Shown piece by piece: positions 8,986 through 17,963 of a stretch of 64,000 nt of DNA. The stretch spans positions 289,952-353,951 of the forward strand of contig JABARS010000006.1 of assembly GCA_019187085.1 (NCBI GenBank), read 5' to 3'. Each line of letters begins with the position of its first letter. Position 1 is the stretch's first letter. A model generated the notes under the pieces. That model worked only from the letters and a program-made list of their open reading frames with translations. It had not been told where the DNA came from and did no database searches. Origin of the DNA: Pseudorhodoplanes sp. (GTDB lineage Bacteria; Pseudomonadota; Alphaproteobacteria; Rhizobiales; Xanthobacteraceae). Made by a program: the position numbers and the translations under genes.

Positions 8986-9945
8986 ATGCCTCTTCGCTGC
9001 GCTGTTCTCGACGACTATCAGGATGTCGCCCATACCCTCGCCGACTGGTCGGCGGTGGCGCCCAAGGTCGAGGTCAGGGTGTTCCAGGCCCCGCTCGGCG
9101 ACGAGGGCGCGGTGGCGGCCGCGCTCAAGGACTTCGAGATCGTCTGCCTGATGCGCGAGCGCACGCCGTTCCCGCGCACGCTGATCGAGAAATTGCCGGC
9201 GCTCAAGCTGATCGTCACCACCGGCCTGCGCAATGCGTCGATCGACGTGGCGGCGGCCGCCGGGCGCGGCATCACGGTCTGCGGCACCGAATCCGCCGGC
9301 CACCCGACCGCCGAACTCACGGTCGGGCTGATGCTCGACCTCGCCCGCAAGATCAGCTTCGAGAGCGCGCGCATGAAGGCCGGCGAACCGTGGCAGGTCA
9401 CGGTGGGGGACGACCTTTACGGCAAGACGCTCGGCATCATCGGGCTCGGCAAGCTCGGCAGCCGCGTCGCCAAGGTCGGGCTCGCCTTCGGCATGAAGGT
9501 GATCGCCTGGAGCCAGAATCTGACGCCGGAGAAATGCGCGGCGGCCGGCGTCACCTATGCCGGCAAGGAGGAGTTGCTGCGGCAGTCCGATTTCGTCACC
9601 GTGCATCTCGTGCTCAGCGCGCGCACGCGCGGGCTGATCGGGGCGGACGAACTGGCGTCGATGAAGCCCAGCGCCTACCTGATCAACACCGCGCGCGGCC
9701 CGATCGTCGAGGAAAGCGCGCTGATCGCGGCCCTGCGCGAGAAGCGCATCGCGGGAGCGGCGCTCGACGTGTTCGATACCGAGCCGCTGCCGCGCGATCA
9801 CCCCTTGCGCGCGCTGCCGAACGCCATCGTCACCCCGCATCTGGGCTATGTCACCGCCGACAATTACCGGCAGTTCTACGGCCAGACGGTGGAGGCGATC
9901 CGCGGCTTTCTCGACGGCAAGCCTGTTCGCGTGATCGCGCCTTGA
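8986..9945 (+). CDS. D-2-hydroxyacid dehydrogenase family protein
   Basis: This 319-residue NAD(P)-dependent oxidoreductase interconverts a 2-hydroxy acid and a 2-keto acid. The dinucleotide fold motif is G153-L-G155-K-L-G158. The catalytic set is Arg237 (INTARG), Glu266 (DVFDTEP) and His285 (TPHLG). The N-terminal MPLRCAVLDDYQDVAH is shared with a subgroup often labelled phosphoglycerate-dehydrogenase-like, but the regulatory domain of SerA is missing. ATG 8986 is chosen because homology begins there, although the frame is open further upstream. It heads a probable operon with the deacetylase and amidase. Confidence 0.88.
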   Translation: MPLRCAVLDDYQDVAHTLADWSAVAPKVEVRVFQAPLGDEGAVAAALKDFEIVCLMRERTPFPRTLIEKLPALKLIVTTGLRNASIDVAAAAGRGITVCGTESAGHPTAELTVGLMLDLARKISFESARMKAGEPWQVTVGDDLYGKTLGIIGLGKLGSRVAKVGLAFGMKVIAWSQNLTPEKCAAAGVTYAGKEELLRQSDFVTVHLVLSARTRGLIGADELASMKPSAYLINTARGPIVEESALIAALREKRIAGAALDVFDTEPLPRDHPLRALPNAIVTPHLGYVTADNYRQFYGQTVEAIRGFLDGKPVRVIAP

Positions 9946-9988
9946 GTAAGGTCGGCGGCAGGGCGAAAAACGACGGACGGGAGGGACC

Positions 9989-10864
9989 ATGCAGCCGCGC
10001 GAACGGATCGAGTTTTCCCCGATCGAGACCCGCCCGCCGCTGAAGCTGCCGGACGGCGTGCGCATGGTGATCTGGCCGGTCTTCTCGCTGGAGGACTGGG
10101 ATATTTCGCGCGCCATGGCGCGCATGGTGATCTCGCCGCCGCAGGGCGCGCCGATGCTGCCCGACCATCCGAACTGGAGCTGGCACGAATACGGCATGCG
10201 GGTCGCCTTCTGGCGCATGCGCAGGATGCTCGAGCGCGTGAAGGCGAAGCCCACGGTGGCGATCAACGCGCGCGTGTGCATGAGCTATCCGCAGGTGGTG
10301 AAGGCCTGCATGGAGTCCGGCTGGGAGCTGAACGCGCACGGCTACGAGCAGATCCCCATGCACAAGGTCGAGGACCAGCGCGGCAGCATTCTCAAAACCA
10401 TGGAGGTGATCGAGACGTTCACCGGCAAGCGCCCGCGCGGCTGGTTCGGTCCCGGCCTGACCCAGACCTTCGACACGCTCGATTATCTCTCCGAGGCGGG
10501 GCTTGAATATTTCGGCGACTGGGTGCTCGACGACGAGCCGGTCACCGTGCGCACCAAACACCGGCCGATGGTGGCGCTGCCCTATAATTTCGAGGTGCAC
10601 GACATCGTGCTGATGAACCTGCAGCACCAGACTTCCGACATGCTCTATGTGCGCGCGATGGACGCCTTCAACTGCCTGTACGCGGAGGCCGCGACGCGCG
10701 CCAAGATCATGTCGATCTCGGTGCATCCCTATCTGTCGGGCCAGCCGCACCGGATCGGCCATGTCGAGCGCACCTTCACCGAAATCCTCTCGAAACCCGG
10801 CGTCGTGGCCTGGACCGGCGAACAGATTCTCGACTGGTACCTGAAGGAGCGGCCGCTGTCGTGA
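9989..10864 (+). CDS. Polysaccharide deacetylase-fold (PuuE-like) protein
   Basis: This 291-residue protein has the NodB/CE4 deacetylase fold in the divergent branch that includes PuuE-type metal-independent allantoinases. The recognisable segments are INARVCMSYPQVVKACMESGWELNAHGYEQ (split here as INARVC near residue 90 and ELNAHGYEQ near 113), RGWFGPGLTQTFDTLDYL, and a C-terminal SVHPYLSGQPHR. A GGGAGGGACC ribosome site precedes ATG 9989. Its end overlaps the amidase start by 4 bases. Together with an amidase it probably acts on a C-N bond in a ureide or cyclic amide. The substrate is unknown. Confidence 0.8.
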   Translation: MQPRERIEFSPIETRPPLKLPDGVRMVIWPVFSLEDWDISRAMARMVISPPQGAPMLPDHPNWSWHEYGMRVAFWRMRRMLERVKAKPTVAINARVCMSYPQVVKACMESGWELNAHGYEQIPMHKVEDQRGSILKTMEVIETFTGKRPRGWFGPGLTQTFDTLDYLSEAGLEYFGDWVLDDEPVTVRTKHRPMVALPYNFEVHDIVLMNLQHQTSDMLYVRAMDAFNCLYAEAATRAKIMSISVHPYLSGQPHRIGHVERTFTEILSKPGVVAWTGEQILDWYLKERPLS

Positions 10865-12072
10865 ACGCACTGATGAACACCTCTCCGCGCGGCAACGGCG
10901 CCTTCGTTGCCCACGATCTCAAGCGCCCACTCGCGGGCGCGCCGGCAGGCCCGCTCGCCGGCCTCACCGCCGCGGTCAAGGACATGTACGACATCGCCGG
11001 CGAGAGGACTGGCGGCGGCAATCCCGACTGGCTCGCGCAGGCCAAGCCCGCGACAAAGACCGCGCCGGCGGTGCAGACGCTGCTCGATGCCGGCGCGACC
11101 GTGATCGGCAAGACGGTATGCGACGAGTTCTTCTTCAGCATCCTCGGCGTCAACGCCCATTACGGCACGCCGGTCAATCCGCGCGCGGCGGGGCGCGTGC
11201 CCGGCGGCTCCTCGAGCGGCTCGGCGGCGGCGGTCGCCTGCGGCGCATGCGATCTCGCGCTCGGCAGCGACACCGGCGGCTCGGTGCGCGCGCCCGCCTC
11301 GTTCTGCGGGCTTTACGGCATCCGCCCGACGCACGGCCGTGTCGACCTTGCCGGCGCCATGCCGATGGCGCCCTCCTTCGACGTGTGCGGATGGTTTGCG
11401 GGCGGACCCGGCGTGTTCGCCAAAGCCGGCTCCGTGCTGCTGCGCGGGCGCGGCGAAGCGGCGCCGATCCGCAATCTCGTCATTCTCGACGACGCCTTCG
11501 CGCTCGCCGACGCGGGCGTGGCGGGGCTGATGCGCGCGGCGCTCGCCGCGATGGCCGACGCGCTGCCGACACCGCGGCACGAGACCATCGCCCCCGAAGG
11601 GCTCGACGCCTGGCGCGAAATCTTCCGCATCCTGCAGGGCCGCGAGGTCTGGTCGCTCTATGGCGACTTCATCACGACGCACAAGCCGCAGCTCGACAAG
11701 CCGATCCGCCGGCGCTTCGAGGCCGCCGCGGGCATCACCGCCGACGAGGCGGCGCAGGCCGACGAGGCGCGCACGCGCGCACGCCGCCGCATCGAAAGCC
11801 TGGCGCAGCCGGGCACCGTGCTCATGCTGCCGACCTCGCCCGCCATCGCGCCGCGCCGCGACGCTTCGGGCGCCGACACCAACGTGTTCCGCACGCGCAT
11901 CATGGAGCTGACCTGCATCTCCGGCCTGAGCGGCCTGCCGCAGGTGACGATCCCTGCCGGCACGGTGGACGGCTGTCCGGCCGGCCTGTCGTTCATCGGC
12001 TGGCGCAACGGCGACGAGGCGCTGCTCGGTCTTGCCGGCGCGCTGTCGCGCCATTGCGGGATCGAGGGCTGA
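10861..12072 (+). CDS. Amidase signature-family amidohydrolase
   Basis: This 403-residue enzyme of the amidase signature family hydrolyses an amide to an acid and ammonia or an amine. The Ser-cisSer-Lys triad is present: Lys40 (AAVKDMYDI), the GGSSSGS loop at 116-121 and Ser141 (SDTGGSVRAPA). Length is at the short end for the family. The GTG start at 10861 overlaps the stop of the deacetylase-fold gene (GTGA), so the pair is translationally coupled. Context suggests a small nitrogen-catabolism operon with the upstream dehydrogenase. The exact substrate is not determinable. Confidence 0.88.
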   Translation: MNALMNTSPRGNGAFVAHDLKRPLAGAPAGPLAGLTAAVKDMYDIAGERTGGGNPDWLAQAKPATKTAPAVQTLLDAGATVIGKTVCDEFFFSILGVNAHYGTPVNPRAAGRVPGGSSSGSAAAVACGACDLALGSDTGGSVRAPASFCGLYGIRPTHGRVDLAGAMPMAPSFDVCGWFAGGPGVFAKAGSVLLRGRGEAAPIRNLVILDDAFALADAGVAGLMRAALAAMADALPTPRHETIAPEGLDAWREIFRILQGREVWSLYGDFITTHKPQLDKPIRRRFEAAAGITADEAAQADEARTRARRRIESLAQPGTVLMLPTSPAIAPRRDASGADTNVFRTRIMELTCISGLSGLPQVTIPAGTVDGCPAGLSFIGWRNGDEALLGLAGALSRHCGIEG

Positions 12073-12100
12073 GGGCGCCGCCCTCGCCGGACGCGGCGGC

Positions 12101-12125
12101 GGAACCGCCGCGGCGGATGCGCGTT
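12101..12125 (+). promoter_or_regulatory. EcfG-type general-stress promoter
   Basis: GGAAC at 12101-12105 and CGTT at 12122-12125 are spaced by 16 bases, an exact match to the EcfG consensus. It lies 27 bases before the DUF1328 gene, just after the amidase stop. Confidence 0.72.
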
Positions 12126-12152
12126 GACGAAGGCACAGAGACGCCTTCCGCC

Positions 12153-12368
12153 ATGCTCAAATACGCCGTGATCTTCTTTGCGATATCGCTGGCCGCCGGC
12201 GCGTTCGGGCTAACCGCGGTGTCGCAGATCGCGCAGCGCATATCGTTCGTCCTGTTCGCGCTGTTCTTTCTCGGCTTCCTCGCTTTGCTCGGCTTCGCCT
12301 ATTTACTCGGCGAAGCGTTCGAGGCCGGACAACAGGCAGCGGCCATCGCCGCGACAGCGGCAGGCTGA
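12153..12368 (+). CDS. DUF1328-family small membrane protein
   Basis: This is a 71-residue protein with two hydrophobic helices (about residues 3-22 and 28-52) and the family opening MLKYAVIFFAISLAAGAFG. The length and the GAFG...AQRISFVLF spacing match the DUF1328/YtjA family. Its function is unknown, although family members are often stress-induced. The EcfG-type promoter immediately upstream supports general-stress control independent of the amidase operon. It converges with the ThDP-enzyme gene. Confidence 0.85.
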   Translation: MLKYAVIFFAISLAAGAFGLTAVSQIAQRISFVLFALFFLGFLALLGFAYLLGEAFEAGQQAAAIAATAAG

Positions 12369-12411
12369 AGCAGAAAGGCCGAAGCGACAAGGCCGGCAAG
12401 CCTCTTTTCGC

Positions 12412-14106
12412 TTATGGCTCCGGCGTCCAGGGCAGATCGGCCAGGATCATGGGATCGCTGACGACGTCGATGACGGCGGGACGATTGGCCTTGAGCGCGC
12501 GTTCGAACGCCGGCCGCAGGTCGGACGGCTTCTCGACCCTGATACCGAGCGCCCCGAACGATTCCGCGACCGCGGCATAATTCGTCGGCAGATAGACGCA
12601 GAGGTCCTCCAGCCGCCCCTCGATGCCCTTGTGCGCGGCCGTCAGGTTCCGGAGCCCCTGCCCGAGACGGGAATTGTTGTTGACGATGGTGATCGTCGGC
12701 AGGTTCCAGCGCAGCGCCGTTTCAAGCTCGGTCAGATGGTACATCATGCCGCCGTCGCCGGTGAAGCAGATCACGGGCCTGTCCGGGCAGGCGCACTTCA
12801 CGCCGAGCGCGGCCGGGAACGCCCATCCGAGCGAGCCGGCGGCACGGAAATAACGCTGGCCGGAATGGCGCAGCGGCAGCATGGTGCCGGTCCATTGCGA
12901 CGCGTAGCCGGTGTCGGCGACGACGATGGCGTCGGCGGGCAGCCAGTCGCCCAGATCGCGGCAGATCCGCTCCGGGCGGATCGGCACCGCATCCGAATTC
13001 AGCCGGGACGCGATTTCGTCGCGCCATTCCTGCACCAGCGTGCGCAGGCGCGCGCACCATTGCTTGCGTTCGGCAGCCGGCATCATCGACGCGAGCGCGC
13101 CCAGCGCAGCGTCGAGATCGGACTGGATGCCGATCGTGCCGCCGAAATTCCGTCCGAGCTCGGCCGGGTCGGTATCGATCTGGATCGTCGCGACGCCAGG
13201 GCGCGGCAACGTGAAATTGTTGGTGACCTGGTCGCCGGCGTCGCAGCCGACGAACAGGACGAGGTCGGCCTCGGCGACGAGCCTGTTCGCGCAATTGCAG
13301 GAATAAGTGCCGACGACGCCGCCGAAGAGCGGGTGGTCGTCCGTCAGCACCGCCTTGGCGTCGAGCGAGGCCAGCACGGGAATGGAGGTTTTCTCGGCGA
13401 AATCCCGGATCGCCTTCTCCGCCTGCGCCATGACGGCGCCGGCACCGGCGATAAGGACGGGCCGTTGCGCGGCGGAGAGCGCGCGCACGGCGCGCGCCAG
13501 TTGCCCGGGATCGGGCTGCGTCCGCTGGGCGGGCACACGGGCGTATTCAGGCTCGACGGCCGGATCGACGGCAAGCTCGGCAAAGTCGGTCACGCTGCCG
13601 GTATTGCCGGCGACGTCGATATGTACGGGACGGACCGGCGGGGAGACCGCGTCCCGGAACGCCTGCCGCATCGTTCTCGGCAACTGGTCGGGGACATCGA
13701 CCCGGTACGAGGACTTCACGAACGCCGAGAACATCGGCTCGTGCGGCAATTCCTGATAGGCGTTGCGATACTGAAACGCCGCGATGTGCCGCCCGGTCAT
13801 GGCGATGAGCGGGGCCCCGAACAGGCGCGCATCCTGCAATCCGGCCGCGAGATTGGCGGCCCCGACCGACTGCGCCATGACGACGGTGGCGCGTCCGCTC
13901 GCCCGGGCGTAGCCGTCCGCCATGTAGGCGGCGCCCTTTTCCGAATGGGCAAGAATGCGCCGGATGCCGACGGTGCCGCATTCGGCAAGCGTGCGCCGCA
14001 GCACGGCGTCCATGAAGAAGACGTGATCGACGCCATAGGCGCGAAGCGTTTCGGCGATATAGCGCGCGCCCTTGATCGTGCTGTTCTGAGCCGGCTTAGC
14101 TGTCAT
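12412..14106 (-). CDS. Thiamine diphosphate-dependent enzyme (acetolactate synthase-like / 2-keto acid decarboxylase type)
   Basis: This 564-residue ThDP enzyme has the three-domain acetolactate-synthase layout. The catalytic glutamate is Glu56 (HSEKGAAYMADGYAR). The central domain holds RPVLIAGAGAVMAQ, and the ThDP/Mg site is GDGG...NNNS at about residues 447-475. It does not look like biosynthetic IlvB. The catabolic context suggests decarboxylation or carboligation of a 2-keto acid product, or an oxalyl-CoA-decarboxylase-like role. It is the last gene of the nine-gene minus-strand operon of locus A, 13 bases after the cyclase gene. Confidence 0.85.
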   Translation of the reverse strand: MTAKPAQNSTIKGARYIAETLRAYGVDHVFFMDAVLRRTLAECGTVGIRRILAHSEKGAAYMADGYARASGRATVVMAQSVGAANLAAGLQDARLFGAPLIAMTGRHIAAFQYRNAYQELPHEPMFSAFVKSSYRVDVPDQLPRTMRQAFRDAVSPPVRPVHIDVAGNTGSVTDFAELAVDPAVEPEYARVPAQRTQPDPGQLARAVRALSAAQRPVLIAGAGAVMAQAEKAIRDFAEKTSIPVLASLDAKAVLTDDHPLFGGVVGTYSCNCANRLVAEADLVLFVGCDAGDQVTNNFTLPRPGVATIQIDTDPAELGRNFGGTIGIQSDLDAALGALASMMPAAERKQWCARLRTLVQEWRDEIASRLNSDAVPIRPERICRDLGDWLPADAIVVADTGYASQWTGTMLPLRHSGQRYFRAAGSLGWAFPAALGVKCACPDRPVICFTGDGGMMYHLTELETALRWNLPTITIVNNNSRLGQGLRNLTAAHKGIEGRLEDLCVYLPTNYAAVAESFGALGIRVEKPSDLRPAFERALKANRPAVIDVVSDPMILADLPWTPEP

Positions 14107-14119
14107 CGTTGCAGTTCCC

Positions 14120-15163
14120 TTACTTGATCGCCACGGGCACGACCGGCGCGCCGACCGCGCCTTTCACCGGCAGCGACGGCGCCACGAAGAAGAATTCGTA
14201 GCGTTTATCGGCATGGCAATCCTCGGCGAGGTCCTTCAGGTAAAAGATCTCGCCCATGGTCAGGCCCATGTTCGGGATCACCACCCAGTGCCACGGCTGA
14301 AAGATTCCGGGACTGTCGTTGGGGCGCACTTCGCAGCCCCAGGTATCGGTGGCGACGGCGGCGACCTCCTTGCGGTTCAGCCAGTCCGCCGTCTCGAACG
14401 AAAGCCCCGGCGCGTCGCCGCCGGCGTAATTGCCCCACGAGCCGCTTTTCAGGCACGCCTCAAGCTGGCCGGTGCGCACGATGAGAAAATCGCCGCGCCG
14501 GACCTCCACTTTCTGCCGCGCGGCGGCCTCATCGAGATCCTCGGGTGTGACCGGGGTGCCGTCCGCGAGCGCATCGACGCCTTTCACGCGCGGAATGTCG
14601 AGCAGCACGCCGCGGCCGGCCGCGCGCGCGCCGGTCTTCTCGATCCCGCACTTGCGGGCACCCCAGGAATAGACCTCGCGCGCGTCGTAGCCGTTCCACA
14701 TGCGGTCCTTGTAAAAGATGTGCGACAACGCATCCCAATGCGTCGCCGACTGCAACGGCATGATCAGCCAGTCGTCGGCGCTGCGGATTCCGGTTTCGTC
14801 GCGCAAGCCGGAATAGGCGTCGGCGCCGTCATGGCGCATCAGGTGGATGGGATTGACGCGGCCGCGCGCGCCGGTCTGCGGGCCGTCGGCGCCGAGCGGG
14901 ATGGCCAGCGGAAACGATTTGCCGTTCTTCACGAGCTTGGCCGCTGCCGCGACGAGCTCCGGCGTCGCGTAATTCAGCGTTCCGATCTCGTCGTCCGGAC
15001 CCCACTTGCCCCAGTTGCGGCACTTGACGGCCATCGCCTCGACATCGGCCAGCGTCAGCGGCGCCTTGCGGTTGCGCAGCGGCGCCGAGATCGCGGCGCT
15101 GGGTTTGAAGGGGGCCGGTCCGACCGGCGCGAGCGGGCTTTCGGAAGCGTTCTGTGCCGCCAT
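14120..15163 (-). CDS. Cyclase family protein (metal-dependent amide/lactone hydrolase)
   Basis: This 347-residue member of the cyclase / kynurenine formamidase superfamily hydrolyses an amide, lactam or lactone using a divalent metal. The metal-binding motif appears as T141-H-W-D144-A-L-S-H148, a variant of the HxGTHxDxPxH signature. A second conserved block, TDTWGCEVRPND, lies at about 270-281. It is longer than bacterial KynB (about 210) because of an N-terminal extension, as in isatin-hydrolase-like and uncharacterised catabolic members. It lies between the ThDP enzyme and the triple-RidA gene. The substrate is unknown. Confidence 0.85.
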   Translation of the reverse strand: MAAQNASESPLAPVGPAPFKPSAAISAPLRNRKAPLTLADVEAMAVKCRNWGKWGPDDEIGTLNYATPELVAAAAKLVKNGKSFPLAIPLGADGPQTGARGRVNPIHLMRHDGADAYSGLRDETGIRSADDWLIMPLQSATHWDALSHIFYKDRMWNGYDAREVYSWGARKCGIEKTGARAAGRGVLLDIPRVKGVDALADGTPVTPEDLDEAAARQKVEVRRGDFLIVRTGQLEACLKSGSWGNYAGGDAPGLSFETADWLNRKEVAAVATDTWGCEVRPNDSPGIFQPWHWVVIPNMGLTMGEIFYLKDLAEDCHADKRYEFFFVAPSLPVKGAVGAPVVPVAIK

Positions 15164-15211
15164 GATGTCCTCCGTACTGCAGATGATGGCCTTAAGACCT
15201 CGGCGTCGCCG

Positions 15212-16606
15212 TCAGCGCGGGGCGACGGCGGTCACCTCGATCTCGAGCAGATTTTCACGAAATGGCGAGGCGCCCAGAATGGGCACGATCGTCGTCGGCG
15301 GGAGCCGCCCGCCGAAATGCGATACCGCGATCCGCTCCAGCGCTGCGAAATCGCCGACATCGACAAGATAGACGGTCTGGTGCGCGACGTCGGCAAACGT
15401 GCAGCCGTAGTTTGCAAGACCTTCGGCAATCAGCTCGTAGACGCAGTGGCTCTGTGCGACGAGCGGGATTTCGCGGTAGTTGCGTCCGAAATGCAGATGG
15501 CGGAGGCCTCCGGAAAGGTCGGCCGCCCGCTCGACCATCCTCGGTCGGCTCTGGCTGGTGTCGATCGCGACTTCGCCGGCCGCGAACACATACCGGCCCG
15601 CGCGCGTGGCGCCGAGATAATACGGACCGACGCCGTGGCTGCCGATGCCGATCTCCTTCTTGAAGCCCTGCTTTTCAAAGCCGGGGCGCACCGCGATCAG
15701 CGAGCATTCGTAATGCGCCGCAGGCGTGCGCAGGTTCGAAACAGGCAGGCTGGTGGCGGCCGTGCGCCCCCGATCCAGGCCGAACACATTGCGCCTGACG
15801 CGGGTGACCGGCACGTATTGCTGCATCGATATGCGCAGCCAGTTGTTCTGGTGCAGCACGTTCTCGAACGGGATGCCGGCGGCGGCGAGGATCGCCTTAT
15901 GATTGCGCCAGAGCATGAGCTGCTCGGCGACCAGCGCCTCCTCGGCGGCGCTGACATAATATTCGTCGGCGAGGCCGCGTTCCTCCGCCGTCAGCTCGGA
16001 CAGCAGCGTCGCCGGCCGGCGGGTGGCGGGATCGCAGCCGGCAATCGTCGAGGTGAACAGGAACGGTCCGGCGAACGTGGCCGTAGGGAACGGCCGATGC
16101 AGCGGGACAAGCTCGGGGACGACGAAATGACGAAGTTCGAAGCCGCTGTCCCTGCTGAGCGCGAGCGCGTCGATCTGGACGTCGATATCGGGATCGACAT
16201 TCGGCCCGTTGGTCTCGATCACGGTTGCCGACGGCAGGTCGGCGCCGAGCGCGCGATGCACGACGTCGACCGCCGAGGGAATGTCGCGCCGGTCGCGAAG
16301 GAACATCCGCAACGCGACAAGGCGCTTGAATGAAGACCCGGCGCTCTCGAGCGCGAGGCGCAGGTTCTTGAGCGCCATCAGCGTTTGCGCCCGGATCCGC
16401 GCTTCCGGAACGTCGGAAATAACCATGTCGGAGGGAATGATCGCGACCAGATCGGCATCGAGCTCCTCGATCCGCGTCACGAGCCGGCCGCGTTCGAGAT
16501 CGTGCGGGGTCTGGCTGCCGACAAAGACGAAGTCTCCGCTCACCGCGGCGGGCGGAATGAGCAGGTCGTGGTTACCGGCGCGATGGTTCTGGAACTGGAT
16601 AGGCAT
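15212..16606 (-). CDS. Triple-domain RidA-like protein
   Basis: This 464-residue protein has three RidA/YjgF-type units in tandem, roughly 1-155, 160-305 and 310-464. Each has the FVGSQ/LFTSTIAG/VFAAGEV strand and a decayed copy of the helix and C-terminal strand. The third is clearest: VYLVDVGDFAALERI, LPPTTIVPI, LLEIEVTAV. Canonical enamine/imine deaminases carry an arginine in the P-A-R-S loop. Here that position is Ser or Thr (LPSATVIE, LPPTTIVP), so the canonical deaminase may be absent. The start ATG overlaps the TGA of the upstream decarboxylase gene. A paralog of the same layout is at 25168. Confidence 0.8.
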   Translation of the reverse strand: MPIQFQNHRAGNHDLLIPPAAVSGDFVFVGSQTPHDLERGRLVTRIEELDADLVAIIPSDMVISDVPEARIRAQTLMALKNLRLALESAGSSFKRLVALRMFLRDRRDIPSAVDVVHRALGADLPSATVIETNGPNVDPDIDVQIDALALSRDSGFELRHFVVPELVPLHRPFPTATFAGPFLFTSTIAGCDPATRRPATLLSELTAEERGLADEYYVSAAEEALVAEQLMLWRNHKAILAAAGIPFENVLHQNNWLRISMQQYVPVTRVRRNVFGLDRGRTAATSLPVSNLRTPAAHYECSLIAVRPGFEKQGFKKEIGIGSHGVGPYYLGATRAGRYVFAAGEVAIDTSQSRPRMVERAADLSGGLRHLHFGRNYREIPLVAQSHCVYELIAEGLANYGCTFADVAHQTVYLVDVGDFAALERIAVSHFGGRLPPTTIVPILGASPFRENLLEIEVTAVAPR

Positions 16607-17511
16607 CAGACGATCCCTCGTGATGTTGACCGGTCAATGCGGCGCGCGTCGCCGCCGGCGGCATTGGGAGCGGCGGCGTTCTCTTCACCGGCGGCCGCGG
16701 GCAGAATCGTCTGCTCGCCGAGATCGGTGGCGCCGATCATTCGCACCGTCCCGGCCGCTATGACGTCGAGCACCGGCAGGTCGGCGAGCAGATTGACGAT
16801 ATGGAATAATGTCGGAAGCTGTTCCCAGTCCGACTTCAGGAAGCGGACGCTGCCGATTCCGGTCCGGCGGTCGTGCACCGACGCCGCATGATTCACCGGC
16901 GTCATCGTCGCGTAGGCCGCGTCGGCCTCGCCCCAATCCTGGGTCCGCGGAATATATTTGTAGTGCAGCATCGGCAGCGCGGGCGCCGGCGCGGCTGATG
17001 CCGGAGCCGGGACCAGATCATCGATGCGCATCTCGAAGAAGCGATGCCCGAGCCAGCCCGCTTCGTGCACGAGACTGCGCCCGACATACCGCGGCCCGGG
17101 AATCTCCGCATAGAGCTTGTTGAAGCCGAGTTCTTCGCGTCCGCTGATGATGGGATCAGCCAGATTCTCCCAGAGCACAGCCAGGAAGGAACCTGCGACG
17201 GCCCCCGACGCGCTCCGATATTCAGCGGCAAACTTGACGCCCAGCGTGTTGTAACCACGCCCGGCAAGCCACGGCAGCTTGCGCAGACGCTGAACGTCCA
17301 CCGTCACGGTGGCAGGATTGCGCACGCGAAACCCGGGCGGCAGCAGGGCCGCGATGCGGGCCGGATCGCTGACGAAGGTGACGCTCGAGACGTCGCGCTC
17401 CGCCCCGGACCAGTCGAAACGCCGGCCGTCCGGCGCCTGGCGCGGTCCGCCCATGGCCCCGAAATGCACGGGCATCCGATAGATGACTGGTCGCGGCGCT
17501 ACGGGGGCCAT
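16606..17511 (-). CDS. Acetoacetate decarboxylase-like protein
   Basis: This 301-residue protein belongs to the acetoacetate decarboxylase (ADC) superfamily. The core block GREELGFNKLYAEIPGP carries the lysine in the place of the Schiff-base lysine of ADC (GRExxGxxK). Besides decarboxylation, the family includes aldol/hydratase and other Schiff-base enzymes acting on keto acids. ATG 17511 (MAPVAPRPVIYRM) is the likely start. The C-terminal 40 residues are an Ala-rich tail not typical of the family. It sits 20 bases after the RidA gene and overlaps the triple-RidA gene by one base. Confidence 0.8.
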   Translation of the reverse strand: MAPVAPRPVIYRMPVHFGAMGGPRQAPDGRRFDWSGAERDVSSVTFVSDPARIAALLPPGFRVRNPATVTVDVQRLRKLPWLAGRGYNTLGVKFAAEYRSASGAVAGSFLAVLWENLADPIISGREELGFNKLYAEIPGPRYVGRSLVHEAGWLGHRFFEMRIDDLVPAPASAAPAPALPMLHYKYIPRTQDWGEADAAYATMTPVNHAASVHDRRTGIGSVRFLKSDWEQLPTLFHIVNLLADLPVLDVIAAGTVRMIGATDLGEQTILPAAAGEENAAAPNAAGGDARRIDRSTSRGIV

Positions 17512-17531
17512 GGTCGATACGAGCTTTCGGA

Positions 17532-17939
17532 TTAGACGCGCGGCCGGACCGCGATCGCCTCGATCTCGACCAGGAATTCGGGCCTGATCATTTCGGCCTG
17601 AACCGTCGAGCTGGCCGGCGGCAGCTCCGGAAAGCACTCCGCGCGCACCTCGTTCATGGCCTCATAGTCGGCGACCGACTTGAGAAACACCGTGAGCTTG
17701 ACCACGTCGCGCAGCGACGCCGCGTCCTGCTCAAGCAGCGTCTGCATCAGCCGGAACACCTGGCGGGTCTGTCCGCGCACGTCGCCGACATGCATCGGCT
17801 TGCCGTCGTCGTCGATCGCTGCGATGCCCGACACGAAAATCATCCGTGCATCGCCGAGCTCGACACTCACGCCGCGCGAGAACGGCCGGCGGTCGGTTGC
17901 GGCGGGATGCGATCCCAGGATGCGGCGATTGACGCTCAT
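17532..17939 (-). CDS. RidA family protein
   Basis: This single-domain RidA/YjgF protein of 135 residues would form a trimer with sites at the subunit interfaces. The features are IFVSGIAAID, the helix TRQVFRLMQTLLEQDAASLRDVV, VFLKSVADYEAMNEV and VEIEAIAV. The arginine used by RidA deaminases to hold the substrate carboxylate is replaced: the loop reads LPPASSTVQA rather than P-A-R-S. It is thus closer to the arginine-less Rid subfamilies. ATG 17939 has a GGGAGTT ribosome site. It is in the middle of the locus A operon. Confidence 0.85.
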   Translation of the reverse strand: MSVNRRILGSHPAATDRRPFSRGVSVELGDARMIFVSGIAAIDDDGKPMHVGDVRGQTRQVFRLMQTLLEQDAASLRDVVKLTVFLKSVADYEAMNEVRAECFPELPPASSTVQAEMIRPEFLVEIEAIAVRPRV

Positions 17940-17963
17940 CACAAACAACTCCCACAGGACATT

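Noticed and set aside
14213..16333. 706-codon plus-strand frame opposite the cyclase and triple-RidA genes
   Set aside because: It has no recognisable motif and an Arg/Ala/Gly-rich composition, and it lies entirely antisense to two well-supported genes.
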